Source of the DNA: Thermohalobaculum sp039180675
GTDB lineage: Bacteria; Pseudomonadota; Alphaproteobacteria; Rhodobacterales; Rhodobacteraceae
NCBI GenBank assembly: GCA_039180675.1
Contig: JBCDDC010000008.1
Location: forward strand, 1-64,000
Reading direction: 5' to 3'
DNA length: 64,000 nt
Positions 24,907 to 33,431 of this stretch are shown here, one piece after another; the stretch's first letter is position 1, and every line of letters begins with the position of its first letter. The translations under genes and the position numbers were made by a program. The notes below the pieces were generated by a model. That model did no database searches. It was not told where the DNA came from and saw only the letters and a program-made list of their open reading frames with translations.

Positions 24907-25514
24907 TGGAAGGTCTGGTCTCTCTGGCCGTGAAGGCCATTTTCGTCGAGAATCTCGCGCTGTCGTTCTTCCTAGGCATGTGCACATTCATCGCTGTGTC
25001 GAAGAAAATCTCCACCGCGATCGGGCTTGGGATCTCGGTGATGATCGTCCAGGCGATCACAGTGCCCGCGAACAATTTGATCCTGAACAATCTGCTGGCC
25101 CCGGGCGCACTCGCCTGGGCCGGATTTGCCGATGTGGACCTCACATTTCTGGGCCTGATCTCCTATATCGGGGTTATCGCGGCGCTGGTGCAGATCCTTG
25201 AGATGGTGCTCGATAAGTACTTCCCACCGCTCTACAATGCGCTGGGCGTGTTCCTGCCCCTGATTACGGTGAATTGCGCGATCCTTGGCGGCTCGCTCTT
25301 CATGGTAGAGCGGGATTACAACTTCGCCGAGTCGGTGACCTACGGCCTCTCATCGGGGTTCGGCTGGGCACTTGCCATCACGGCCATGGCCGGTGTGCGC
25401 GAAAAGCTGAAGTACTCCGATATCCCGGACGGGCTCCAGGGTCTTGGGATCACCTTCATCTCCGCCGGGCTGATGGCGATGGCCTTCATGTCCTTCAGCG
25501 GCGTGCGGTTTTAA
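24906..25514 (+). CDS. nqrE: Na+-NQR subunit E
   Basis: 202-residue, six-helix subunit homologous to RnfA and pseudo-symmetric to NqrD: MEGLVSLAVKAIFVENLALSF, FFLGMCTFIAVSK, and LITVNCAILGGSLFM, with Cys in the iron-binding positions. The start ATG at 24906 shares its A with the nqrD stop; the longer upstream frame is an artefact. Confidence 0.95.
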   Translation: MEGLVSLAVKAIFVENLALSFFLGMCTFIAVSKKISTAIGLGISVMIVQAITVPANNLILNNLLAPGALAWAGFADVDLTFLGLISYIGVIAALVQILEMVLDKYFPPLYNALGVFLPLITVNCAILGGSLFMVERDYNFAESVTYGLSSGFGWALAITAMAGVREKLKYSDIPDGLQGLGITFISAGLMAMAFMSFSGVRF

Positions 25515-25526
25515 GGGAGAAAGAGC

Positions 25527-26747
25527 GTGGCCACCTTCGGACTGGGAATTGTCCTCTTCACCCTGATCGTGATCTGCTTGGTGACGGTGATCCTGGCGGC
25601 AAGATCGCGGCTCGTCTCCACCGGGAACGTCAACATAACGATCAATGACGAGAAAACCATTTCCGTACCCGCAGGCGGGAAGCTGCTGCAAACCCTCGCG
25701 GAGCAGAAGCTTTTTGTCCCCTCGGCATGTGGCGGCGGTGGAACCTGCGCCCAGTGCCGGGTGAAGATACATGAGGGCGGCGGATCGATCCTGCCAACCG
25801 AAGAGAGCCATATCACGAAACGCGAAGCCGCAGGCGGGGACCGCCTTTCCTGCCAGGTCGCGGTCAAGCAGGACATGAAGATCGAGGTGCCGGAGGAGGT
25901 CTTCGGCGTTCGCAAATGGAAATGCACTGTGCGGTCGAACGAGAACGTCGCGACCTTCATCAAGGCGCTCGTGCTCGAATTGCCCGAAGGCGAGGACGTC
26001 AATTTCCGCGCGGGCGGCTACATCCAGATTGAAGCCCCACCGCATGAACTCAGCTACCAGGACTTCGACGTGGAAGAGGAGTATCGCGAGGACTGGGACA
26101 AGTTCAATCTGTGGCAGTACAAGTCGGTCGTGAGCGAGCCAATCGAGCGCGCCTATTCGATGGCGAACTACCCGGAAGAGAAGGGCATGATCATGCTGAA
26201 CGTCCGGGTCGCCTCACCGCCGCCGGGCAGCGAAGGGATCCCGCCGGGCCGGATGTCATCCTACATCTTCAATCTGAAGCCGGGTGACACGGTCTACATC
26301 TCGGGTCCGTTCGGCGAGTTCTTTGCCCGGGAGACGGAGAAGGAGATGGTCTTTGTGGGCGGCGGCGCCGGCATGGCGCCAATGCGCAGTCACATCTTCG
26401 ACCAGCTCAAGCGGCTCCATTCTGACCGCAAGATCACCTTCTGGTACGGCGCGCGTTCGAAACGAGAAATGTTCTTTGTCGAGGATTTCGATGAACTGGC
26501 CGAGAAGTTCCCGAATTTTACATGGCATGTTGCGCTGTCCGATGCCCTGCCAGAAGACGAGTGGGACGGATATACCGGCTTCATCCACAACGTGCTCTAC
26601 GACGAGTATCTCAAGGATCACCCTGCGCCGGAGGATTGCGAGTATTATATGTGCGGTCCACCGATCATGAACAAATCGGTGATCGAGATGCTGCTGGATC
26701 TTGGAGTGGATCGCGAAGACATCATGCTCGACGACTTCGGGGGCTGA
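25527..26747 (+). CDS. nqrF: Na+-NQR subunit F (NADH dehydrogenase, 2Fe-2S/FAD)
   Basis: Electron-input subunit. An N-terminal membrane anchor (about 3-24) precedes a ferredoxin domain whose ligands are Cys68, Cys74, Cys77 and Cys109, then a ferredoxin-reductase-like FAD/NAD domain with RAYSMANYP (FAD) and FVGGGAGMAPMRSH and YMCGPPIMNKSVIEML (NADH). GTG start at 25527 behind AGGGAG. 406 residues, last gene of the operon. Confidence 0.96.
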   Translation: MATFGLGIVLFTLIVICLVTVILAARSRLVSTGNVNITINDEKTISVPAGGKLLQTLAEQKLFVPSACGGGGTCAQCRVKIHEGGGSILPTEESHITKREAAGGDRLSCQVAVKQDMKIEVPEEVFGVRKWKCTVRSNENVATFIKALVLELPEGEDVNFRAGGYIQIEAPPHELSYQDFDVEEEYREDWDKFNLWQYKSVVSEPIERAYSMANYPEEKGMIMLNVRVASPPPGSEGIPPGRMSSYIFNLKPGDTVYISGPFGEFFARETEKEMVFVGGGAGMAPMRSHIFDQLKRLHSDRKITFWYGARSKREMFFVEDFDELAEKFPNFTWHVALSDALPEDEWDGYTGFIHNVLYDEYLKDHPAPEDCEYYMCGPPIMNKSVIEMLLDLGVDREDIMLDDFGG

Positions 26748-26799
26748 GCGATTCTTCTAGGCGCTTCGTATTTCGTGCGCCTGCCTCCAGCCTGCCCGA

Positions 26800-26831
26800 T
26801 GACCCCGCCGCATTTACCACGAACGGGGTCA
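26800..26831. terminator. Inverted repeat between convergent nqrF and HU genes
   Basis: TGACCCCG and CGGGGTCA form an 8-bp stem around a 16-base loop in the 99-base gap between the two stop codons. Position suggests a bidirectional terminator; no T-tract. Confidence 0.45.
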
Positions 26832-26846
26832 CGGGCATAAACGGCT

Positions 26847-27134
26847 TTACGCGTTCACCGCGTCCTTGACCGCCTTAAGCACGGTCGCCGCCGCTTTGCG
26901 GTCGGCCGGTTTGTCCAGGACTTCGCCGGTGGCCGGATTGCGGACCTTCCGCGCCGGGCGATCACGGCATGAGACTTTCACGATACCGGGAATGGTAACT
27001 GCACCGCCGTTACCGACCTCTTTGAGGATCGTGGTCGAAAGTTGATCGAGAACCGCCTGGACGGATTTCTTATCCATCTCCAGGGCGTCAGCGATGCTTG
27101 ACACCAGCTCGGTTTTGCTCATCGGTTTGGTCAT
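26847..27134 (-). CDS. HU-family DNA-binding protein
   Basis: Small basic histone-like protein of the HU/IHF family that bends and compacts DNA: MSKTELVSSIADAL helices 1-2, then the beta-arm region GAVTIPGIVKV ... RPARKVRNPATGEVLDKPA and a C-terminal helix. The arm reads NPATGEV, as in HU. I start at ATG 27134 (MTKPMSKTEL) because AGAGGAGG precedes it. It is more divergent than typical HUB and may be an accessory paralogue. Confidence 0.85.
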   Translation of the reverse strand: MTKPMSKTELVSSIADALEMDKKSVQAVLDQLSTTILKEVGNGGAVTIPGIVKVSCRDRPARKVRNPATGEVLDKPADRKAAATVLKAVKDAVNA

Positions 27135-27164
27135 GCTCGAGGGCCTCCTCTGTGTTCCGGGCAT

Positions 27165-27566
27165 TCCGGATCTGCTGTTGCGCTAGTAACTAAACGAGGA
27201 CGTCGTCCAGTGTCCAGATCGTGGTAGGTTAGAAATCCTCGGATCTGGCGGGTTGATGCTTGGTCTATATGGCTGCGTGTTCAATGGTAAGGCTCGGATA
27301 GGCATCCCTTCAACGTCGCAGATTAAAGCAAATTCCAACGCAGAGATAAACCGGATCTGCTAAGAACGGCGTCCCGAGCCGTCGCGATAGTGCATCTTAA
27401 TCGGGAATTGCAGCCAGTTCCGAGGCGGCGACGACGCCTCCTGGCGCTATCTCTCGTGAGGGGAATCTTAACCATAGATGCCGTTCTATCCGTACCTCGC
27501 GTCCGGCTGCGTCGGCACTTGATCCTTCGCTACGGCGCCCATTCCTTGGTTGCTCAGAGGGAAGCG
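27165..27566. other. 402-base intergenic region, no gene supported
   Basis: Contains the divergent promoters of the HU and sulfotransferase genes. The first half is AT-richer than its surroundings (27180-27370). An open frame continues upstream of the sulfotransferase start to 27390, but that part has no sulfotransferase homology. No repeats or RNA genes noticed. Confidence 0.4.
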
Positions 27567-28496
27567 ATGCTGACAGAGGACATTGCGGAGTCTCGCACGC
27601 CCGACCACCGTGCCGAAGCCTCAGCCCTGGGGAAGCCGAAGTCGCCACCCAGCATGCACTTCATCTCAGGCTTGCCGCGTTCGGGTTCCACGCTGCTCTC
27701 GGCGATCCTGCGCCAGAACCCCCAGTTTCATGCGGCGATGACCTCGCCTGTGGGCCCCTTGTTCAACGCCTGCCTGAACGCGATGGGCGCGGAGAACGAG
27801 TTCGCTGTCTTCTTTGATGACGCCCAGAAAACAGCAATCCTCGGCGGGTTGTTCGAAAACTATTACGGCCCACTGACCCAGGCCGACGTTGTGTTCGATA
27901 CGAACCGGATGTGGTGCTCAAAGCTCTCGGCCGTGCGTCGGCTCTTTCCGGGCACGCGGATGATCTGCTGTGTGCGCAATCCGGCCTGGGTGCTGGACTC
28001 GATCGAGCGGTTGGTCCGACGCAACGCCTTCGATGTCAGCCGGATGTTCTCTAACCCTGCTGAGCGATCGACGGTCTACACTCGCGCGGACGCTCTCTTG
28101 AACGCGGGCCGGATGATCGGTTTCGCCTGGTCGGCACTCAAAGAGGCATACTACAGCGAAGACAGCGATATGATGCTGCTCCTCGACTATGACTTGCTGG
28201 CCAGCCGCCCTGCAGAGGTTCTGCCTCTGCTCTACGATTTCATCAGTGAGGAGCCGTTCGAGCACGACTTCGAGAATGTCGAATACGAGGCGGAAGACTT
28301 CGACCAGCAGATGCTGGCCAGAGGCCTCCATACAGTCCGCGGGCGGGTCGAGTTGAAACCCCGTCAGACCATCCTGCCGCCGGATCTGTTCAAGCGCTGC
28401 GAGGACCTGGCCTTCTGGAAAGACCCATGCGGAACCAAGGCACACCGCATCGTTGTGACACCGCAGGATCAGCCGCAGCGCCAAGGTGTATTCTGA
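27567..28496 (+). CDS. Sulfotransferase family protein
   Basis: PAPS-dependent sulfotransferase fold: the 5'-phosphosulfate loop is GLPRSGSTLLSAIL near the N-terminus, and the 3'-phosphate motif is in CVRNPAWVLDSIERL. About 309 residues. Start at ATG 27567 with AGAGGGAA upstream. Acceptor unknown; bacterial members modify glycolipids, polysaccharides or small molecules. It is followed by tRNA-Lys on the other strand. Confidence 0.82.
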   Translation: MLTEDIAESRTPDHRAEASALGKPKSPPSMHFISGLPRSGSTLLSAILRQNPQFHAAMTSPVGPLFNACLNAMGAENEFAVFFDDAQKTAILGGLFENYYGPLTQADVVFDTNRMWCSKLSAVRRLFPGTRMICCVRNPAWVLDSIERLVRRNAFDVSRMFSNPAERSTVYTRADALLNAGRMIGFAWSALKEAYYSEDSDMMLLLDYDLLASRPAEVLPLLYDFISEEPFEHDFENVEYEAEDFDQQMLARGLHTVRGRVELKPRQTILPPDLFKRCEDLAFWKDPCGTKAHRIVVTPQDQPQRQGVF

Positions 28497-28515
28497 GCTG
28501 AGGAGATTGATGCAG

Positions 28516-28591
28516 TGGTGAGCCGTGCAGGATTCGAACCTGCGACCCACTGATTAAAAGTCAGTTGCTCTACCAACTGAGCTAACGGCCC
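28516..28591 (-). tRNA. tRNA-Lys (anticodon UUU)
   Basis: 76 bases with a seven-pair acceptor stem (GGGCCGT/ACGGCTC, one G-T), D-loop TTAGCTCAGTTGGTAGAGC, anticodon loop CTTTTAA giving UUU, T-arm CAGGTTCGAATCCTG and an encoded CCA. It lies between the sulfotransferase gene and bchI, at the edge of the photosynthesis cluster. Confidence 0.96.
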
Positions 28592-28717
28592 ACACCGCGA
28601 GGTACCTATGCGCGGCTCGCGCAACGGTCAAGCTTGTTTTTGGTCGCAAACACAGTGCCAGCCGATCGCGGCAGGGCACGACCCGATGGGTTGCGGCCCG
28701 CCACCGAGCGGTGCTAG

Positions 28718-28735
28718 CGTCAGCTTAGATTGACA
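28718..28735. promoter_or_regulatory. Degenerate PpsR/CrtJ-like site upstream of bchI
   Basis: CGTCAGCTTAGATTGACA matches the TGT-N12-ACA palindrome except for its first base, and sits 36 bases before the bchI ATG. By analogy with Rhodobacter, PpsR would repress bchIDO under oxygen; a single imperfect site makes this tentative. Confidence 0.35.
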
Positions 28736-28770
28736 CTTCCCCGGGACTGGCCGGGAAGATCTGGGGACCC

Positions 28771-29778
28771 ATGCAGACCGCCTATCCTTTTTCCGCAATC
28801 GTCGGGCAGGACACGCTCAAAACGGCGCTCATCCTGGTCGCGGTCGATCCCCTGATCGGTGGTGTTCTGGCTTTTGGCGATAGGGGAACCGGAAAGTCTA
28901 CTGCGGTGCGTGCGCTCGCCAACCTGCTGCCGCCGATGCAGGCGCGCCAAGGCTGCGCCTACAACTGCGCACCGGGGCGGGAAAGCTGCCCGGAAGCAGC
29001 CGATTGCGCGACAAGAAAGGCGGTGAAGACAGCGATCCCAGTGGTGGACCTCCCGCTCGGCGCGACTGAGGACAGGATCGTCGGCGCGCTCGATCTTGAA
29101 CGCGCGCTAAGCCGCGGCGAGAAGGCGTTTGAGCCCGGGCTTCTGGCCCGCGCTCATCGCGGGTTTCTTTATATCGACGAGGTCAACCTGCTTGAGGATC
29201 ATCTGGTCGATCTGCTGCTCGACGTCGCTGCATCGGGAGAGAACGTGGTTGAGCGGGAGGGGCTCAGCCTGCGCCACGGGGCCGAGGTCGTGTTGATCGG
29301 ATCCGGCAATCCGGAGGAAGGCGAGTTGCGGCCGCAACTTCTTGACCGTTTCGGCCTCTCAGTCGAGGTGCGCACGCCTGAGGATCTGAAAACTCGGATC
29401 GAGGTTGTCCGCCGCCGCGATGCGTTCGAGCAGGACCGTGCCGGTTTTGCAAAAAGTTGGGCAGGCCGTGACGGAAAGATCCGCAAACAGATCGGACGCG
29501 CGAGAGAGAGGCTAGAGACGATGGAAGTCTCCGATGAGGCGCTGGAGAAGGCGTCATCTCTCGCCATCGCGTTAGGAACCGACGGTTTGCGGGGCGAGTT
29601 GACCCTGATCCGGGCGGCGCGCGCGCTGGCTGCGTATAAGGGCGAGACCGACGTTGCGGTCGCGCATCTGAGCGAGGTGGCTCCCACCGCAATGAGCCAC
29701 CGGCTGCGGCGCGATCCGCTGGACGAGGCCGGATCGACCACCCGTGTTCTGCGCGCGGTTGCCGAGGTCCTGGGCTGA
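28771..29778 (+). CDS. bchI: Magnesium chelatase ATPase subunit I
   Basis: AAA+ motor of Mg-chelatase, which with BchD and BchH inserts Mg2+ into protoporphyrin IX. Walker A is GDRGTGKS, Walker B is in FLYIDEVNLL, sensor 1 is in LIGSGNPEEGELRPQLLDRFGLS. It also has the CAYNCAPG insert typical of BchI. 335 residues; ATG at 28771, one-base overlap with bchD (TGATG). Confidence 0.97.
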   Translation: MQTAYPFSAIVGQDTLKTALILVAVDPLIGGVLAFGDRGTGKSTAVRALANLLPPMQARQGCAYNCAPGRESCPEAADCATRKAVKTAIPVVDLPLGATEDRIVGALDLERALSRGEKAFEPGLLARAHRGFLYIDEVNLLEDHLVDLLLDVAASGENVVEREGLSLRHGAEVVLIGSGNPEEGELRPQLLDRFGLSVEVRTPEDLKTRIEVVRRRDAFEQDRAGFAKSWAGRDGKIRKQIGRARERLETMEVSDEALEKASSLAIALGTDGLRGELTLIRAARALAAYKGETDVAVAHLSEVAPTAMSHRLRRDPLDEAGSTTRVLRAVAEVLG

Positions 29779-31436
29779 TGGACAAGGACGAGGCGACGGC
29801 GTGCTGGTCGGACGCCTGCCTTGCCGCCGCGATACTCGCGACCGACCCAACGCGGGTTGGCGGGCTTTGGCTAATTGCAAGAGCAGGTCCTGTCCGCGCC
29901 CGCTATCTCGACGAAATCGAAGAGATCTTTGGCCGCTTACCGCGGGTCGCCCCAAACATTCCGACGGAACGGCTTACGGGCGGTATCGACCTCGCGGCAA
30001 CACTCGGGACCGGGCGGCCCGTAACCGATCCTGGCCTGATCGCCCAGGGCGGAACGCTCATCGCACCGATGGCGGAGCGGATGACAGCCGACGTCGCCGC
30101 CCTGCTCGGCCAGGGAATAGACGGCACGCAAATCTCGCTGATCGCACTTGATGAACGGGCGGAGGCTGAAGAGACGATCCCTGCCCTTCTCGCGGACCGG
30201 CTGGGGTTGGTGGTTTCGCTGGAAGGCCTGATGGCCGCAAACTGCATCGAGACTGCCCCGACCGCGGCGGAGATCCGGGCGGCCAGAGACCGACTTCCAG
30301 ATATCAAGATGGAGGACTCGCAGCTTGCCCATCTGGTGACCGCCGGGGCGATGCTCGGCACAGGGCTGCGAGCATCGGTTTATGCCGCCGCCGCCGCCCG
30401 CGCCGTCGCGGCGTTGTCCGATCTTAAGGCGGTTGACGAGGACTGCCTTGCTGCAGCACTCCGACTCGTGCTGGCACCGCGTGCGACACGTCTGCCGGAG
30501 CCAGAGTCGGAAGAAGCCGCCGATCCTCCCACTGAGCCGGAGGAGCAATCTCAGGAAACCAGTGAGGCAAAGGCCGAGGGTATCCCGCAGGAAATGGCGA
30601 TCGAGAGCATGAAAGCGGCTCTTCCGCCGGGGCTGCTCACCGCGATGATCGCAGGCACGCAGGTCCGGGCACAGGGCCGCGGTGGCGCAGGCGCCGAGCG
30701 GCGCATGGCGCGGCGCGGGCGGCCCGCGGGCACGCGGCCGGGACGCCCAGGCGAGGGCGCACGTCTAGATGTCGCCGGGACACTGCGCGCGGCCGCGCCA
30801 TGGCAGCGGATCCGCCAGAAACCACCTGGCGGCGGCCTCGCGATCCGAGCCGACGATTTCCGGATCCAGCGGCTTAAGGAACGCGCCGAAACCCTGACCG
30901 TCTTTGCGGTCGATGCGTCCGGTTCAGCAGCGATCGCGCGCCTGGCGGAAGCAAAAGGCGCGGTCGAAGTGATGCTCGCGGAGGCATACCGGCGGCGCGA
31001 TCACGTGACGGTCGTCGCCTTTCGGGGAGACAAGGCGGAGCTTCTGCTGCCTCCTACGCGCGCGCTTGCACGGGCAAAACGGGCACTCTCGGCCCTTCCG
31101 GGCGGCGGAGGGACGCCGTTGGCCGCGGGTCTTATGCAGGCCCTGGCACTTGCCGAGAATGCGCGGCGGCGGGGGCAGACACCGATGCTAGTCGCCTTGA
31201 CGGACGGGAAAGGCAACGTTGGTCTTGGCGGCGGCGGGCCGCAAGAGGCTGTTGAAGACACAAAGCGCGCGGCAAAAGCGGTTCGCGCGCGAGAGGTCCC
31301 TGCAATCGTGGTCGACACGGCGCGCAGGCGGCAGAAGCGCGCCGAGGAACTCGCGCAGGAGATGGGCGCGCGCTACGTCACGCTGCCGCGCATGGATGCG
31401 CAGTCACTCTCGGATACTGTCCGAGCCGGAGTGTAG
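29778..31436 (+). CDS. bchD: Magnesium chelatase subunit D
   Basis: Second AAA+-derived chelatase subunit. The N-terminal AAA-like half has lost a clean Walker A, as usual; a Pro/Glu-rich linker (about 235-270: PESEEAADPPTEPEEQSQ) leads to a C-terminal integrin-I (VWA) domain with MIDAS residues DASGSAA and ALTDGKGNVG. 552 residues. Tight between bchI and bchO. Confidence 0.96.
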   Translation: MDKDEATACWSDACLAAAILATDPTRVGGLWLIARAGPVRARYLDEIEEIFGRLPRVAPNIPTERLTGGIDLAATLGTGRPVTDPGLIAQGGTLIAPMAERMTADVAALLGQGIDGTQISLIALDERAEAEETIPALLADRLGLVVSLEGLMAANCIETAPTAAEIRAARDRLPDIKMEDSQLAHLVTAGAMLGTGLRASVYAAAAARAVAALSDLKAVDEDCLAAALRLVLAPRATRLPEPESEEAADPPTEPEEQSQETSEAKAEGIPQEMAIESMKAALPPGLLTAMIAGTQVRAQGRGGAGAERRMARRGRPAGTRPGRPGEGARLDVAGTLRAAAPWQRIRQKPPGGGLAIRADDFRIQRLKERAETLTVFAVDASGSAAIARLAEAKGAVEVMLAEAYRRRDHVTVVAFRGDKAELLLPPTRALARAKRALSALPGGGGTPLAAGLMQALALAENARRRGQTPMLVALTDGKGNVGLGGGGPQEAVEDTKRAAKAVRAREVPAIVVDTARRRQKRAEELAQEMGARYVTLPRMDAQSLSDTVRAGV

Positions 31437-31440
31437 GCTG

Positions 31441-32289
31441 ATGCCGATTCTGGACTGGACCCGCGACGGTAAGGACTGGCCCAATCGCGAGGCGAGCCAG
31501 TTCCTGCGCGCCGGAAACACGGATTGGCATGTTCAGGTGATGGGCCGTGGCCCTGATCTGCTGCTGGCACATGGGACTGGGGCGTCGAGCCATTCCTGGG
31601 CCGGGCTGCTCCCACTCCTTGCCGAGCGGTTTCGGGTGATCGCGCCCGATCTGCCCGGACATGCTTTCAGCAAAGCGGCGTCCGTCTTCAACCTTTCGAT
31701 CCCCGGTATGGCGCAATCGCTTGCCGGCTTGTTGGAGGCGCTCGGGGCGAAGCCGACTGTCGTCATCGGCCATTCGGCCGGGGGGCCGGTGCTCGCTCGG
31801 ATGGCGATCGACGAGATGATTGCGCCCGATCGGATCATCGCGCTGAATGGGGCGTTTCTTCCCTTCAAAGGCCTCGCCGCCACCATCTTTCCGCCCGTTG
31901 CGAAAGCGCTGATCTGGAATCCGCTGATCCCGCAGGCGGTTGCGTGGACCGCGGCTGACAGGGCTTCCGTGAAGCGCCTGATAGATGGCACGGGATCGAT
32001 GATCGATGCGCGTGGGATCGAGCTCTACCACCGGCTGTTCACTTGCCCGCGCCACATTCGATCGACCATTAATATGATGGCGCGCTGGGATCTGGACGCA
32101 GTTCTGGCGGATCTGCCGCGGCTAGAAACACCAGTTGAACTGGTCGCTGCGGAGCGGGACAAGACCGTGGCGCCCGCCAATCAAACAGAAGTCGCCGCGA
32201 TAATTCCGGATGCCATGGTGCGCCCCCTCGACGGTCTGGGGCATCTGGCGCATGAGGAAGATCCCAGCGCGGTTGCGGCGCTGATCTAG
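31441..32289 (+). CDS. bchO: Alpha/beta hydrolase BchO (Mg-chelatase-associated)
   Basis: Alpha/beta hydrolase of the bchIDO operon, linked to Mg-chelatase function but of uncertain chemistry. Nucleophile elbow GHSAGG, oxyanion region HGTGASSHSW and a C-terminal GHLAHEE catalytic His. The ATG at 31441 is 4 bases after the bchD stop; a longer overlapping frame from 31219 is a shadow of bchD. Its TAG stop overlaps the stop of the convergent threonine aldolase gene within one CTAG. Confidence 0.92.
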   Translation: MPILDWTRDGKDWPNREASQFLRAGNTDWHVQVMGRGPDLLLAHGTGASSHSWAGLLPLLAERFRVIAPDLPGHAFSKAASVFNLSIPGMAQSLAGLLEALGAKPTVVIGHSAGGPVLARMAIDEMIAPDRIIALNGAFLPFKGLAATIFPPVAKALIWNPLIPQAVAWTAADRASVKRLIDGTGSMIDARGIELYHRLFTCPRHIRSTINMMARWDLDAVLADLPRLETPVELVAAERDKTVAPANQTEVAAIIPDAMVRPLDGLGHLAHEEDPSAVAALI

Positions 32290-33308
32290 CCGAGCTGCTC
32301 TTCGAGAAATGCGTTCAACGCATCCACGGACACGTCATCAACATCGAGATGGGTCACGATTCGGATACGCCGGTCGTCGAAAGCCCCAAACCTCACTCCG
32401 GCCTTGAGGGCTGCCTCCGCGACATGCTCCGCCCGTGGTCCACAGTCGATAATGTCGAAGATCACGATATTGGTCTCAACCGGCAGAACCTGAGCAACCT
32501 TTGGCAGGGTCTCGAGACGCTCCGCAATCCGGCGGGCCCGGGCATGGTCTTCCGAAAGCCTGTCCACGTGGTGGTCGAGCGCGTAGTCGGCCATCGCAGC
32601 CAGAACGCCGGATTGACGCATCGCCCCGCCCATCTGCTGTTTGAAGCGCCAGGCTTCCTCGATGAAATCGCGCGAGCCCGCCAGCATCGCACCAACCGGG
32701 GCGCCGAGCCCCTTGGTAAAGTCGATCCAGACACTGTCGTAACCCGCTGCGAAATCCGCCGCCGGCGTCCCGCTCGCCACGACAGCATTCATTAGCCGCG
32801 CACCGTCCATATGCGTGGTGAGACCAGCATCTTTCGCGACACCGGCAATCTCGTTTAGCAGCGGGAGCGGCCAGACCGCGCCACCTGCCAGATTCGCCGT
32901 CTGCTCGACCGAGAGCAGTCTCGAGCGCGGATCGTAGCGCGACGGATAGCGGAGGGCGCCAAGCACCTGATCGGCATTCATGCGGCCCCTGTCACCATCG
33001 ATCGCGTGGATCATGGCGCCGGAAAGCGCAGCGGGACCACCGCCTTCGAAGCCGATGATATGGCAGCTCCGTTCGCAGATAATCTCATCGCCCGGGCGGC
33101 AATGTACTTTGATCCCGATCTCGTTGCACATGGTGCCTGAGGGCATGAAAACCGCCGCTTCCTTGCCAAGCAGATCGGCAACCCGCTCACAGAGCGACAT
33201 CGTCGTTGGGTCCTCATCCCTCTGCTCATCCCCGACAGGCGCATCGAGCATCGCTTCACGCATTGCTCGGGTCGGTTTGGTTTGTGTGTCGGAATAGAAA
33301 TCATGCAT
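32286..33308 (-). CDS. ltaE: Low-specificity L-threonine aldolase
   Basis: PLP-dependent aldolase cleaving threonine or allo-threonine to glycine and acetaldehyde. MHDFYSDTQTKPTRAMREAM at the N-terminus, HMDGARLMNA, and PLP lysine in DFTKGLGAPVGAM. 340 residues from ATG 33308, preceded by GGAGAGGGGGG; the longer upstream frame to 33983 is not needed. It interrupts the photosynthesis cluster between bchO and crtI; glycine from it could feed ALA synthase, but that link is conjecture. Confidence 0.9.
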   Translation of the reverse strand: MHDFYSDTQTKPTRAMREAMLDAPVGDEQRDEDPTTMSLCERVADLLGKEAAVFMPSGTMCNEIGIKVHCRPGDEIICERSCHIIGFEGGGPAALSGAMIHAIDGDRGRMNADQVLGALRYPSRYDPRSRLLSVEQTANLAGGAVWPLPLLNEIAGVAKDAGLTTHMDGARLMNAVVASGTPAADFAAGYDSVWIDFTKGLGAPVGAMLAGSRDFIEEAWRFKQQMGGAMRQSGVLAAMADYALDHHVDRLSEDHARARRIAERLETLPKVAQVLPVETNIVIFDIIDCGPRAEHVAEAALKAGVRFGAFDDRRIRIVTHLDVDDVSVDALNAFLEEQLG

Positions 33309-33413
33309 CGCGTCGCCCCCCTCTCCGTCTTTCGACGATGGCCGCGATGGCCACACCAGTCGATTTAAACGGTTCTGAATTGCTCCTTGCGCGACAGGCG
33401 CAGCGCAAGGTAC

Positions 33414-33431
33414 TGTCAACTTATGTTGACA
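33414..33431. promoter_or_regulatory. PpsR/CrtJ palindrome overlapping the crtI start
   Basis: TGTCAACTTATGTTGACA is a nearly perfect inverted repeat and matches TGT-N12-ACA exactly. It spans the ATG of crtI (33423). In Rhodobacter species PpsR/CrtJ binds such sites to repress crt and bch genes aerobically. Placement on the start codon suggests either that transcription begins inside it or that the true crtI start is further downstream. Confidence 0.75.

Noticed and set aside
20878..26747. Possible Rnf complex
   Set aside because: Subunit A opens with the NqrA pattern, NqrF has the ferredoxin-NADH reductase fusion, and nqrM is present, so this is NQR and not RnfABCDGE.
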